From assembly GCA_017464645.1 (NCBI GenBank), contig JAFTZF010000022.1, forward strand, positions 1-53,256: a stretch of DNA of 53,256 nucleotides, written 5' to 3'. Below the pieces are notes generated by a model, which saw only the letters and a list, made by a program, of their open reading frames with translations, ran no database searches and was not told the origin of the DNA. The position numbers and the translations under genes were made by a program. Every line of letters starts with the position of its first letter. Position 1 is the stretch's first letter. The DNA is from Lachnospiraceae bacterium (GTDB lineage Bacteria > Bacillota_A > Clostridia > Lachnospirales > Lachnospiraceae). Below are positions 1-8,020 of this stretch, piece after piece.

Positions 1-2
1 AG

Positions 3-1268
3 AGTGGTATCTGGAAAACCGTGTGGCTGGAGAGCATGCCAGAGGATTATATCAGGGATATTAAAATCACGCCGCTGTATGACGATGCTGCAGTAAAAAT
101 ACGGGTGCTTGCGGCAGAAGCGGCTGGTAATGCGCCTCGGAAAGTGCAGATTCAGATTCTGGACGGAGGCAGGCTGCTGACAGAAGCGGAGGGCAAAAGC
201 GGCGCTGACATCGTGATGGATCTGGCAGGCTTTGAGGCCTGGGCGCCGGAGAATCCCAAGCTGTATGATGTGAAAGTTATCATGGGAGAGGACGGGATAG
301 AGTCCTACTTTGGTATGCGCAAAGTGTCCGTAGGCCGGGATAAACGGGGACTGTTACGGTTCTATCTGAACAATAAGCCCTTCTTTTTCAACGGGGTCCT
401 GGACCAGGGATACTGGCCCGAGAGCCTTTTGACGGCCCCTTGTGAGGAAGCACTGATTTATGATATTGAAAAGCTGAAGAACCTGGGATATAATACCATT
501 CGTAAGCATATCAAGGTGGAGCCGGAGCGGTTTTATTATCATTGTGATCGGCTGGGCATGCTGGTTTGGCAGGACATGCCCAATGGTGGCGGTGAGTATA
601 ATATGCTCTTTGTGGCTTATCTGACCAATGGCTTCGATCGTTTTGCAAGAGGGATCAAAGATAGTCACTACAGCTGGTTCAAGCGGACGGATAAAGCAGG
701 CCGGGATCAGTATTACGAGGATTTGGCTGGAATGGTTTTCTTGCTCTACAATCATCCCAGCATTGTGACCTGGGTGCCTTTCAACGAGGGCTGGGGACAA
801 TTTGATGCGGCGAAAGCCACTGAACTGATTCGAAGCCTGGATTCCACCCGATTGGTGAATGAGGCCTGTGGCTGGTTTGACCAGCAGGGTGGAGATATGT
901 ACAGTGTTCATAATTATATCCGCAAGCTGAAGGTAAAGCCCCAAGACCGTGTTGTGGCTTTGACGGAGTACGGCGGATATGCATACCCTGTGCCGGGGCA
1001 CATGGCCTGCGAGAAAGAGTTTGGGTATCAGCACTACAGGTCTATGGAGGATCTAACGTCCAATTATCAGAAACTTTGGGAAGAGCAGATTTATCCAAAC
1101 CTGGAAAAGGGTTTGAGCAGTGCTATTTACACGCAGACCAGTGACATTGAAGAAGAGATCAATGGTCTGATGACTTACGACCGGGAGATCGATAAACTGA
1201 CCCCGGAGGTGGTGAGAGCGTTGAACCGGCGGCTCTATGAGCAGTTTGCAGGATTGTCAGGAGATTAA
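3..1268 (+). CDS. Glycoside hydrolase family 2 protein, 5' end outside window
   Basis: This is the 3' part of a GH2 enzyme (beta-galactosidase/beta-glucuronidase superfamily) that would hydrolyse a beta-linked sugar from a glycan or conjugate. The frame is open to the window edge and reads SGIWKTVWLE, the usual end of the GH2 N-terminal sugar-binding domain, so the GTG at 21 is not the true start. A beta-sandwich segment follows, then the TIM barrel. FNEGW (about codon 256 counted from 21) supplies the acid/base Glu, and LTEYGG (about codon 316) fits the nucleophile region. There is no signal peptide in the visible part. Substrate cannot be told from this fragment. The sigma-like gene follows 30 bases after the stop. 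Confidence 0.85.
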   Translation, partial: SGIWKTVWLESMPEDYIRDIKITPLYDDAAVKIRVLAAEAAGNAPRKVQIQILDGGRLLTEAEGKSGADIVMDLAGFEAWAPENPKLYDVKVIMGEDGIESYFGMRKVSVGRDKRGLLRFYLNNKPFFFNGVLDQGYWPESLLTAPCEEALIYDIEKLKNLGYNTIRKHIKVEPERFYYHCDRLGMLVWQDMPNGGGEYNMLFVAYLTNGFDRFARGIKDSHYSWFKRTDKAGRDQYYEDLAGMVFLLYNHPSIVTWVPFNEGWGQFDAAKATELIRSLDSTRLVNEACGWFDQQGGDMYSVHNYIRKLKVKPQDRVVALTEYGGYAYPVPGHMACEKEFGYQHYRSMEDLTSNYQKLWEEQIYPNLEKGLSSAIYTQTSDIEEEINGLMTYDREIDKLTPEVVRALNRRLYEQFAGLSGD

Positions 1269-1298
1269 AGGAGTAGTTAAATAGAAGGGAGAATGTTT

Positions 1299-2093
1299 AT
1301 GGAAAGAGCAGAATTTCAGCAGAAATTAATAGACATTTCGAATTTGGCAAAGCAGCAGGGAAGACGCCTGACCATGCAGGAAGTGAGAGGATTTTTTGCA
1401 GAGCTTTCTCTGACGGAAGAGCAGATGAAGCTGGTATATGAATATTTGACAGCCAATCAGATTGTCGTAGAGGGGTATGTGCCTGAGAAGCAGGAGGAAG
1501 AAATTCCCTACACCAGGGAGGAACTGCAGTTTCTGCAGACCTATGAGAAGGAATTGAATGCCGTTGAGCTTCTGACAGAAGAGAAACTGGAGCCGTTTCT
1601 GAAGCAGGCGGAGGAGGGTGTCGACATAGCCAAGGCTAAGGTCATTGCCCAGAGACTGCATAAGGTGCTGGAGCAGGCGAAAACATATCGGGGCCGGGGC
1701 CTTCCGCTGGATGACCTGGTACAGGAGGGAAACATGGGTCTGATTCTTTCTATGGAAACCTTAGGTCTGCGGCCTGCAGGCATGACAGCCCTGGAGTATG
1801 CCCATGGGGAAGTGGACCGTGCGCTGCGAAGAGCGCTGGAAGAGGATGAAAGCCAGCGCCAGGAGAGCAATCAGATCGTAGATAAGGTCAATAAGCTCAG
1901 TGACAGTATCACCCAGCTGACAGAAGATCTGGAGCGCCAGGTGACGGTGGAAGAGCTGTCAGCATTCCTGGATATGAGCGTGGAGGAAATCGAGGATATT
2001 CTGAAGCTGGCCGGAGACGATATTGAAGTGGCGGATGAAGAGGAGCTGCAGGAGAATGCAGCGCTGTGGATTTCGCCGGTAGAGGAAAAATAG
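1299..2093 (+). CDS. Degenerate sigma-70-like protein (regions 1.1, 2.1-2.2, 3; no 2.4 or 4)
   Basis: This 264-residue acidic protein is built like a sigma factor with parts missing. Residues 1-60 resemble region 1.1 (helical, with NQIVVEGYV at the end). Around residues 125-150, YRGRGLPLDDLVQEGNMGL is a clear core-binding region 2.1/2.2 signature. Where region 2.3/2.4 should carry aromatic residues for melting and -10 recognition, the text is EYAHGEVDRALRRAL with no Trp pair. A region 3-like helical part follows (VNKLSDSITQLTEDL, then TVEELSAFLDMSVEEIEDIL), and region 4 is absent. It may bind RNA polymerase core without choosing promoters; that role is inferred. The ATG at 1299 is preferred over 1293 because AAGGGAG (1285-1291) then sits seven bases away. 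Confidence 0.7.
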   Translation: MERAEFQQKLIDISNLAKQQGRRLTMQEVRGFFAELSLTEEQMKLVYEYLTANQIVVEGYVPEKQEEEIPYTREELQFLQTYEKELNAVELLTEEKLEPFLKQAEEGVDIAKAKVIAQRLHKVLEQAKTYRGRGLPLDDLVQEGNMGLILSMETLGLRPAGMTALEYAHGEVDRALRRALEEDESQRQESNQIVDKVNKLSDSITQLTEDLERQVTVEELSAFLDMSVEEIEDILKLAGDDIEVADEEELQENAALWISPVEEK

Positions 2094-2110
2094 AGAAAGA
2101 AATGATAAAC

Positions 2111-2141
2111 TCCCGACAGAGATTCTGCCGGGGGTTTTTAT
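2111..2141 (+). terminator. Rho-independent terminator after the sigma-like gene
   Basis: CCCGACAG and CTGCCGGG form an 8-bp stem with one mismatch around a short loop, followed by GGTTTTTA. It closes the GH2/sigma-like transcript just downstream of its stop codon. Confidence 0.75.
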
Positions 2142-2151
2142 AAAGACAAAA

Positions 2152-2418
2152 TTATTCGTTCTTTTTTTCTTTCAATTTTTTATAAAGGGCTATGATGGCA
2201 GCAATAAATAAAAGGGATAGCAAAACGGCAAATATCAATATGATAATACTACGGTTTTTTATTCCAAGATAGAAGAGCAACGCACTAATAGCAACCGAGA
2301 ATGCAGTTAAGAAAAAGGCCAGAAGTACCCGGATAAACATAGGTACGCTTTTTTTTGTTATAAGTTCCAGGGAACCTTCAAATATGACAGAAAAAATAAT
2401 TTCTATTAAAAGTTCCAT
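2152..2418 (-). CDS. Small two-helix membrane protein
   Basis: An 88-residue protein of unknown function. After a short N-terminal amphipathic stretch, two strongly hydrophobic segments are visible (about residues 28-52 and 60-82), separated by GIKNRS. It ends in a basic tail, KKLKEKKNE, so it is probably an integral membrane protein with a cytoplasmic Lys-rich C-terminus. The start at 2418 is chosen because AGGAGG lies six bases before this ATG; a longer in-frame start at 2439 would place that site inside the coding region. The gene is AT-rich compared with its neighbours. I do not recognise the family. Confidence 0.55.
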   Translation of the reverse strand: MELLIEIIFSVIFEGSLELITKKSVPMFIRVLLAFFLTAFSVAISALLFYLGIKNRSIIILIFAVLLSLLFIAAIIALYKKLKEKKNE

Positions 2419-2477
2419 ACGGATCCTCCTTTCAAACATCTATTTTGTTAGTTGAGTCATTTTGATCCAAATAACTG

Positions 2478-3425
2478 TTAAAAACTACTCTTAACCTGAT
2501 TCAAGATCCGAATAGCGGACACCGTCATCTCCTCCGTCATAACGAGGCTCTCTGTAAGCCCTTTTTTAATACACTCGGCCACATGCTCCACCTCGTAGAC
2601 CAGCTCGTGGTCGCAGGGATAGGAGAGTACCCGGGTGGAGCCGTCAGGAAAATGCAGGGTGGCTTCCCGGGCTTTCCAGTAGGAGGGAATCTCCGCATAG
2701 CCCTTGGTGCCGTATAAATAGGCGGTGTGGCAGGTCTGGGAGCAGATGCTGGTCTTATTGGCAGCCAGCAGCCCGTTTTCCAGCAGGAGGTTTAAGATAA
2801 ACTGGTCCTCTACGCCGGAAGCGCTCCTGGTGCACATACCCTGGGCCTGCACGACAGGGCAGTCAAAGAGGTATTGAAGCAGCTGTAAGCTGTAGATAGC
2901 ATTTCCATAGAGGGGGCCGCCGCCTTTGGAGGCGTCAAAAAACCAGGAGTTGTAGCCGGGGTCGAAGGAACTGGAAAAGTCAGCCATGGTGATGCGCCCC
3001 AGTTCTCCAGCCAGGATCCGCTTTTTAAGCTCCTGCATGACCGGCAGAAAGACTACCTTCTCGGCCTCCATGATAAAGAGACCCTTCTCCCGGGCCAGAG
3101 CAAACAGCTCTGCGGATTCTTCCTCCTTTAAGGTAAAGGGCTTTTCGCAGAGTACATGGTGGCCGGTTTCCAGTGCCATACGCGCGTAGTGGTAATGGAG
3201 GCTGTTGACCATGGAAATATAGATCACATCCACTTCCGGATCTTCCATCAGGGACTCGTAGCTGCCATAGGCTTTGGGAACCTGCCACAGGGCAGCCTTT
3301 TCCTGGGCTTTGGCTAAATCCCGGGAAGCCAGGGCCACCACCCGGCTGTCAGCGGAGTCCCGGACTGCAGAAATAAATCGGGGTGCAATGGATGAAGTGC
3401 TGAGAATTCCGTAATTAATAGACAT
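2478..3425 (-). CDS. Gfo/Idh/MocA family oxidoreductase
   Basis: A predicted NAD(P)-dependent dehydrogenase acting on a sugar, inositol or related polyol. The N-terminus MSINYGILSTSSIAPRF begins the Rossmann fold, though the usual GxGxxG is degenerate (GILSTSSIA). CEKPFTLKEEE at about residues 95-105 is the EKP motif that positions cofactor and substrate in this family. The C-terminal alpha/beta domain contains a GGGPLYGNAIYSL segment. The length of 315 residues is slightly short for the family. The start at 3425 follows AGGAGG by seven bases. It is divergent from the next gene, with an AT-rich shared promoter region. A second member of this family is at 39314. Substrate is unknown. Confidence 0.85.
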   Translation of the reverse strand: MSINYGILSTSSIAPRFISAVRDSADSRVVALASRDLAKAQEKAALWQVPKAYGSYESLMEDPEVDVIYISMVNSLHYHYARMALETGHHVLCEKPFTLKEEESAELFALAREKGLFIMEAEKVVFLPVMQELKKRILAGELGRITMADFSSSFDPGYNSWFFDASKGGGPLYGNAIYSLQLLQYLFDCPVVQAQGMCTRSASGVEDQFILNLLLENGLLAANKTSICSQTCHTAYLYGTKGYAEIPSYWKAREATLHFPDGSTRVLSYPCDHELVYEVEHVAECIKKGLTESLVMTEEMTVSAIRILNQVKSSF

Positions 3426-3481
3426 GTGAGTATCCTCCTGCCAAATATTTGTAAAAATATAAACAATAATAGTAATTAATA

Positions 3482-3509
3482 TTGATTTTGGAAAATTATA
3501 GTATATAAT
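3482..3509 (+). promoter_or_regulatory. Sigma-A promoter for the 3561 gene
   Basis: TTGATT (3482-3487), a 16-base spacer and TATAAT (3504-3509), in an AT-rich stretch between two divergent genes and about 50 bases before the downstream start codon. Confidence 0.6.
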
Positions 3510-3560
3510 ATAAATAAGTTTAACACAGAAGAACTTGAAAGAAAAGAGGAGGAGCGGCAA

Positions 3561-3938
3561 ATGAAATTTACCCCTATTACAAATACCATATTAGATGCTC
3601 AGGTGCTGGAGCAGGATCTGGCACAGGCAAAGAAATTCAGCAAGATTGCAGTAGGAGAGAAATGTCTCTATTATACGGGGCTTTTGCAGACCGGCTATCT
3701 TCCTCTGGAGGAGATTGTCTGGGCTTACAAGCGTCAGGAAGACTGCCAGAGCAATCTTTGCTGTGGCCGGATGAGTTTTGAGAGCTTTTTCCTCATGGTA
3801 ACTACAAAGGAGAAAAAGCAGAAGAAAACCAGCCTGGAAGTTTCACGGGATGTAAAAGAGATCCTGGAGCTGCTGGCAGAGCGGAATCCCGGAATCGACA
3901 TTGGTTACTCCCAGGAAAAAGCAGAAAAATATCTGTAA
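3561..3938 (+). CDS. Conserved hypothetical protein, 125 aa
   Basis: A soluble 125-residue protein without a signal peptide or membrane segment. Two Cys pairs are visible (EKCLYY near residue 33; CQSNLCCGRM near 62-70), then a basic KEKKQKKT stretch and a C-terminal helix ending at a TAA. The middle part (LYYTGLLQTGYLPLEEIVWAYKRQE) looks like a small beta-rich, PH-like fold, which is only a guess. A GGAGG site precedes the ATG. It stands alone, with its own promoter and a strong terminator. I cannot assign a function. Confidence 0.55.
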   Translation: MKFTPITNTILDAQVLEQDLAQAKKFSKIAVGEKCLYYTGLLQTGYLPLEEIVWAYKRQEDCQSNLCCGRMSFESFFLMVTTKEKKQKKTSLEVSRDVKEILELLAERNPGIDIGYSQEKAEKYL

Positions 3939-3958
3939 TTTTTGAGTTCCTATTATGG

Positions 3959-3994
3959 AAAAAGAGCTGCCAAATCCATATGGCAGCTCTTTTT
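3959..3994. terminator. Bidirectional terminator between convergent genes
   Basis: A perfect 14-bp stem (AAAAAGAGCTGCCA at 3959-3972 with its complement at 3981-3994) around an 8-base loop. A-rich and T-rich flanks allow it to serve the plus-strand gene ending at 3938 and the minus-strand symporter ending at 3995. Confidence 0.85.
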
Positions 3995-5386
3995 CTATTG
4001 CTTTAGGGATTCATATTCTCGGAGAGAATGTAGTGCTTCTTTTGCCATGGGAATTAAGACGATCATATTAAAGATAGTCATGAGGCCAACGCCGATGTCG
4101 CCCAGGTCCCACACAAAGGTATAAGCAGCCAGGCCGCCGATGAAGAGCATGATCAGAGCCAGGATCTTGTACAGGGTCTGGGACAGCCAGTTGTCGCCGA
4201 AGAGATAGGCCACATTGGGGCGGGCGTAGAACAGAATACCGATAAAGGTGGAAAAACTGAACAGCCACAGGATGATAGCAATAAAGATGCCGCCAAAGGC
4301 GCCTAAGTGGTACTCCATGGAAGTCTGCAGCAGAGCCATGCCGCTTAAGTTACCAATTACATCAGCGGGAACCAACAGCATGATCATAGCAGTGCAGCTG
4401 CAGATGATGATTGTATCAATGAATACACCGAAAGCCTGCAGCAGACCTTCTTTGGCCGGGTGGCTGATTTGGGCAGCTGCTGCAGCGCAGGGCGCAGAAC
4501 CGGAGCCGGCTTCGTTGGAGAAGAGGCCGCGCTTCACACCATTCATGAGGACGGTACCGAATCCGCCGGCAACCACCTGGCGCAGGCCGAAGGCTTCGGC
4601 GAAAATCTGCTGAAATACACCGGGCAGCAGATGTACATTTTTGAAAATAATGAAAAGGGTGATGATAAAATAGCAGCCGGCCATGATAGGAACCATGATA
4701 TCCAGCACCTTTACGGTCATATTTTTGCGCAGTACAATGATGGCCGCCAGCGCCACCAGGAGAATAGTGGAGTAAATGGGCGGAATCTGAAAGGCATTAT
4801 AAAAAGAAGAGGTCACGGAGTTGCTGATCACCTGGCTGATGCCGCACCAGCAGAGCAGGCCGGACAGCGCAAAGAGAATCGCCAGGACAGAACGCTTCTT
4901 GGGATTCTTGTTGCGCCTTCTGTTATTTACAAAATGATGGATATAATAAGCGGGGCCGCCACGGTATCCGCCGTAGAGCGGGTCCTTTTCTTTATAGAGC
5001 TGGGCCAGAACCGCTTCGATAAAGGAAGTGGAAGAGCCGATGAGAGCGGTCACCCACATCCAGAACACAGCGCCTGCGCCGCCGGCAGAAATGGCGGCCA
5101 CTACACCCACCAAATTTCCCATGCCTACGCGGGTGGCGGTGGAAATAATCAGGGCCTGGACACCGGAGATAGCTCCCTGCTCCGAATTGCTGCGCTTTTC
5201 CACGGTGACTTTTATCATTTGCGGAAACAGGCGCACCGGCAGAAACCGGGTGCGGATGGTAAAATAAATGCCGGCCGGGATCAGGATCAGGACCAGCAGG
5301 GGAAGTCCTAAAGACCCGCCGCCAGGCAGTGGAATGGTAAAAAGATCTCCCCATAAAAAGTTGTAAACAGCTGAAACGATCTGCAT
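3995..5386 (-). CDS. AGCS family amino acid:Na+ symporter (alanine/glycine type)
   Basis: This 463-residue polytopic membrane protein should import alanine, glycine or a related small amino acid with sodium. Family hallmarks are GVQALIISTATRVGMGNLVG, AGAVFWMWVTALIGSST and a FSNEAGSGSAP signature in the second half; about ten to eleven hydrophobic helices are evident. PLYGGYRGGPAYYI after the third helix is also typical. The start follows AGGAGG closely. It is divergent from a LysR regulator and the two share a short promoter region, so LysR control is plausible but inferred. The exact substrate cannot be read from sequence; the alanine/glycine label is a family default. Confidence 0.9.
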   Translation of the reverse strand: MQIVSAVYNFLWGDLFTIPLPGGGSLGLPLLVLILIPAGIYFTIRTRFLPVRLFPQMIKVTVEKRSNSEQGAISGVQALIISTATRVGMGNLVGVVAAISAGGAGAVFWMWVTALIGSSTSFIEAVLAQLYKEKDPLYGGYRGGPAYYIHHFVNNRRRNKNPKKRSVLAILFALSGLLCWCGISQVISNSVTSSFYNAFQIPPIYSTILLVALAAIIVLRKNMTVKVLDIMVPIMAGCYFIITLFIIFKNVHLLPGVFQQIFAEAFGLRQVVAGGFGTVLMNGVKRGLFSNEAGSGSAPCAAAAAQISHPAKEGLLQAFGVFIDTIIICSCTAMIMLLVPADVIGNLSGMALLQTSMEYHLGAFGGIFIAIILWLFSFSTFIGILFYARPNVAYLFGDNWLSQTLYKILALIMLFIGGLAAYTFVWDLGDIGVGLMTIFNMIVLIPMAKEALHSLREYESLKQ

Positions 5387-5411
5387 GATGTTCCTCCTAT
5401 GTATGTCAGAA

Positions 5412-5440
5412 TTGCATTTTTCGTAATCCCAGTATATAAT
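5412..5440 (+). promoter_or_regulatory. Sigma-A promoter for the lysR gene
   Basis: TTGCAT (5412-5417), a 17-base spacer and TATAAT (5435-5440), in the gap between the symporter and lysR genes. An AT-rich leader of roughly 80 bases follows, ending in a GGGGAGG ribosome binding site. Confidence 0.6.
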
Positions 5441-5529
5441 GAGAAGGAATATTTGTAAAATTGATAGAAGTAATAAATAGTATCGAAAATATAGATAACA
5501 GAAAACGCAGATACAGGGGAGGAAACTGC

Positions 5530-6417
5530 ATGGAGATCAAGAATTTAAAGACCTTTATTCAGGTGGCAGAGCTGGGCAGCTTCACCAAGGCGGCAGCGGA
5601 GCTGGGGTATTCCCAATCCACCATTTCTTTTCAGATCAAACAGCTGGAAACGGAGCTGGACGCGCAGGTGTTTGAGCGCATCCATCACACGGTGGCCCTG
5701 ACAGAGCGGGGCCGGGAGATTTTGAACTATGCCCACCAGATCACCAAGCTGGCTCAGGAAATGAGTGAGGAGGTTCGGGAGGGCAATCCGGTCGGGGGGC
5801 ACCTTAGGGTGGCTATGGCGGATTCTCTGTGCAGTAAGCTTCTGGAAGAGCGGTTCCTGCATTTTCGGGAACGGTATCCCAATATTACCCTGAAGATCAT
5901 TGCAGCGGGCACCGAGGAGATGTTCCGCCTGCTGAACCAGAACCAGGTGGACTTTGTGTTTACCCTGGACAGCCATATTTACAATGCGGAGTATGTGGTG
6001 GTAAAAGAAGAACAGATGCAGATGCATTTCGTGGCCGGGAAGGACTGGGCGTTGGAAGCGCTGGCTTCAGGAGAACTATCCATTCGCCAGCTGATGGGAC
6101 AGCCCTTCCTTTTGACAGAGAAGGGGATGAGTTATCGCAGGCTCATGGATGAGAAGCTGGCAGCCATGTTCCTGGAGGTGGAGCCTATTTTAGAGGTGGG
6201 CAATACGGACCTGATCTGCCGGCTGGTGGAGCAGGGAGCAGGGATCTCTTTCTTGCCGGACTACGCCACAGCCCAGGCGGTAGAGGCCGGGACCATGGTG
6301 CATCTGCCGGTACATGATTTTAATGTGGAGATCTGGGAGCAGATCCTGCATCATCGGGATAAATGGGTGTCGCCCCAGATGCAGGCAGTGATTGATTATT
6401 TTACGAAAGATGTATAA
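5530..6417 (+). CDS. LysR family transcriptional regulator
   Basis: A 295-residue LTTR. The N-terminal winged helix-turn-helix is canonical: MEIKNLKTFIQVAELGSFTK, then AAAELGYSQSTISFQIKQLE, then the VFERIHHTVALTERG wing. The effector domain (about residues 90-290) has the type 2 periplasmic-binding fold, with FRERYPNITLKIIAAGT and a late EQGAGISFLPDYA segment. The start at 5530 is supported by GGGGAGG nine bases upstream. An in-frame codon at 5461 lies in non-coding-looking AT-rich leader. It is divergent from the AGCS symporter and may control it; the effector is unknown. Confidence 0.9.
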   Translation: MEIKNLKTFIQVAELGSFTKAAAELGYSQSTISFQIKQLETELDAQVFERIHHTVALTERGREILNYAHQITKLAQEMSEEVREGNPVGGHLRVAMADSLCSKLLEERFLHFRERYPNITLKIIAAGTEEMFRLLNQNQVDFVFTLDSHIYNAEYVVVKEEQMQMHFVAGKDWALEALASGELSIRQLMGQPFLLTEKGMSYRRLMDEKLAAMFLEVEPILEVGNTDLICRLVEQGAGISFLPDYATAQAVEAGTMVHLPVHDFNVEIWEQILHHRDKWVSPQMQAVIDYFTKDV

Positions 6418-6419
6418 AA

Positions 6420-6956
6420 GGGGCTGTTGCAGAATAATTAATTTTTAAGATTATCCTGCCAGTTTCCAACCCCAAAAAGAATCTCAATTTTTACCTTTGA
6501 TTTTCCACGCATTAAGAATCTTTGAAACTCATAATCGTTTTTCGGGACTCCAAACGTTCCTCCCACCTGAATGGAACGGTTCATCCGATACAGGATCCCT
6601 TTTTCGCTCATGATGTTTTCATAGGATTCCTGACGCTGTGCTATGAATTTCTTGGAAAAATAGAGCTTTTTGCTATCTGACGAGAAGAATATATTTTCTG
6701 AGAAAATGAATAGATCATGCCCTTCAGCATCATCCGCGGGTGATACGCAGGGCATCCGACTTCTTTGTATCTGTCGTATAGTGTTTTCAGTTCCAGACTG
6801 TCCACAACAGTATTTACGACCCTCATCAGATGATTTCCCGGGATGAAATCTTCAAAAGATAGTGGTAACCGTTCTCTATTTTTTTGCACAAAAGAAGAGG
6901 GTAATCCCTCAAGTCATTTCATGACTTTTGGGACACCCTCCGTTGTCTACAGCCCA
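6420..6956. mobile_element. IS1182-type insertion sequence remnant (about 537 bp)
   Basis: A collapsed IS. The left end starts GGGGCTGTTGCAGAA at 6420 and the right end, read on the minus strand from 6956, starts TGGGCTGTAGACAAC, an imperfect terminal inverted repeat matching in about 10 of 15 positions (7 of the first 8). Between them lie only the N- and C-terminal pieces of an IS1182-like transposase. It begins three bases after the lysR stop codon, so insertion occurred at the gene's 3' end without harming it. A small hairpin (AGTCAT/ATGACT near 6911-6925) lies near the right end. Confidence 0.7.
6438..6889 (-). pseudogene. IS1182 family transposase, internally deleted and frameshifted
   Basis: The N-terminal piece (6641-6889) reads FIPGNHLMRVVNTVVDSL and then YHPRMMLKGMIYSFSQKIY, ending SSRQIAK, which is the conserved start of IS1182-like transposases. 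The C-terminal piece, in another frame (visible from about 6660 down to 6438), reads MNRSIQVGGTFGVPKNDYEF then RFLMRGKSKVKIE, the usual end of the same family. The catalytic DDE core between them is missing. About 140 residues survive of an expected 450-550, so it cannot be active. Confidence 0.8.
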
Positions 6957-7041
6957 CTTTCTTTTTGCCAATTGTTATTTTACACTTAGGTAGTAGGGCG
7001 GTGGCTTGGGCCCAAGCCCGCATTTTTATTTCTGTATGATT

Positions 7042-7905
7042 TTATTCGCCTTCGTTATCCCTTTTCCTTGTGAAACTTTTGTATTTTCTGAATTCAAGAG
7101 GTGTGCAGTCAAGATGTTTACGGAACAGATGAATAAGCCCCACTGTAGCTGAATAACCAAGCCTCTGGGCTATGGCGTTGATCGAAAGATCCGTCGTCAA
7201 AAGAAGATTTTCGGCCTGCTCCAATTTATGCTTTATTATCAGGTCCTGAATGGATTCTCCCGTTTGTTTCTTAAATTGCTTCTCCAGATACGCGGGACTA
7301 AAATGGAGATTTTTTGCAATCTCGCGTACACTTAGATTGTTGCTTACCACCTGTTTGTATACTTCATGAGCCAATGGCGACATTGTATTAATGTCCTTAA
7401 CGGAATACTTCAATATATCGGTAAGCAAACAACCGAGATTTTTGGAGATCTCAAAAAAGTCAATTGGCGGGATAAGATATTGTTTGAAAGTCTCAAAAAG
7501 CTCCAGTATGTGATCTCCGGGGAACTTGATCGTTATTTTATTTCCGTTGTCGGTCGCATGACGGTATATATTTTTGACTTGACCGCCGTGCATGTGGAAA
7601 CAGCAGTATTCAAAATCATCAGTCAGAGGAAAGAAAACATTATGCACTCCCATGTACGCAAATATAAGCGTTCCGCGCTCCAGCGTGTGCGATATCCCGT
7701 TGTATATGAAGCGCCCTTGACCGTTCAACGTAAAGTTTATCATATATGCATCGGTATTGAATCGCTCTACATAATATGTTCTTCTTGGATATTCGTGCGC
7801 CGTGCTTGTAAGATAATAGAGTGCGTCAGAATACTGAGGCTTCTGAAGAAAATAGAACGATTCTGAAATTTCCTTGAGATCAATTCTGTAAACACCATCC
7901 GCCAT
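7042..7905 (-). CDS. AraC family transcriptional regulator (cupin sensor)
   Basis: A 287-residue regulator. The N-terminal half is a sugar-binding-type cupin (TLNGQGRFIYNGISHTLERG and FEYCCFHMHG). The C-terminal half has two helix-turn-helix motifs, SVREIAKNLHFSPAYLEKQF and INAIAQRLGYSATVGLIHLF. The last AraC helix reads HLDCTPLEFRKYK. The start at 7905 follows a GGGGGA site; an upstream ATG at 7986 lies inside the divergent promoter. It is divergent from the SGNH lipoprotein gene and may regulate it. Base composition is more AT-rich than the flanking housekeeping genes, consistent with an acquired two-gene unit next to the IS remnant. Confidence 0.85.
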   Translation of the reverse strand: MADGVYRIDLKEISESFYFLQKPQYSDALYYLTSTAHEYPRRTYYVERFNTDAYMINFTLNGQGRFIYNGISHTLERGTLIFAYMGVHNVFFPLTDDFEYCCFHMHGGQVKNIYRHATDNGNKITIKFPGDHILELFETFKQYLIPPIDFFEISKNLGCLLTDILKYSVKDINTMSPLAHEVYKQVVSNNLSVREIAKNLHFSPAYLEKQFKKQTGESIQDLIIKHKLEQAENLLLTTDLSINAIAQRLGYSATVGLIHLFRKHLDCTPLEFRKYKSFTRKRDNEGE

Positions 7906-7954
7906 AAATGTCCCCCGTGGATTGATTAGTATAATTTTTAGCCTTTTAAATATA

Positions 7955-7982
7955 TTGTTTTTGTCATTGCTTATAGTATAAT
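7955..7982 (+). promoter_or_regulatory. Promoter for the SGNH lipoprotein gene
   Basis: TTGTTT (7955-7960), a 16-base spacer and TATAAT (7977-7982) with a preceding TAG. It lies in the divergent region with the AraC gene and about 40 bases before the likely TTG start of the lipoprotein. Confidence 0.55.
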
Positions 7983-8020
7983 GCAAACATAAAAATTTGT
8001 AAATGAGGAGGACAAAAATC

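Noticed and set aside
4460..5311. Long plus-strand open frames opposite the AGCS symporter and other genes
   Set aside because: These are antisense shadows of well-supported genes with repetitive, low-plausibility translations.
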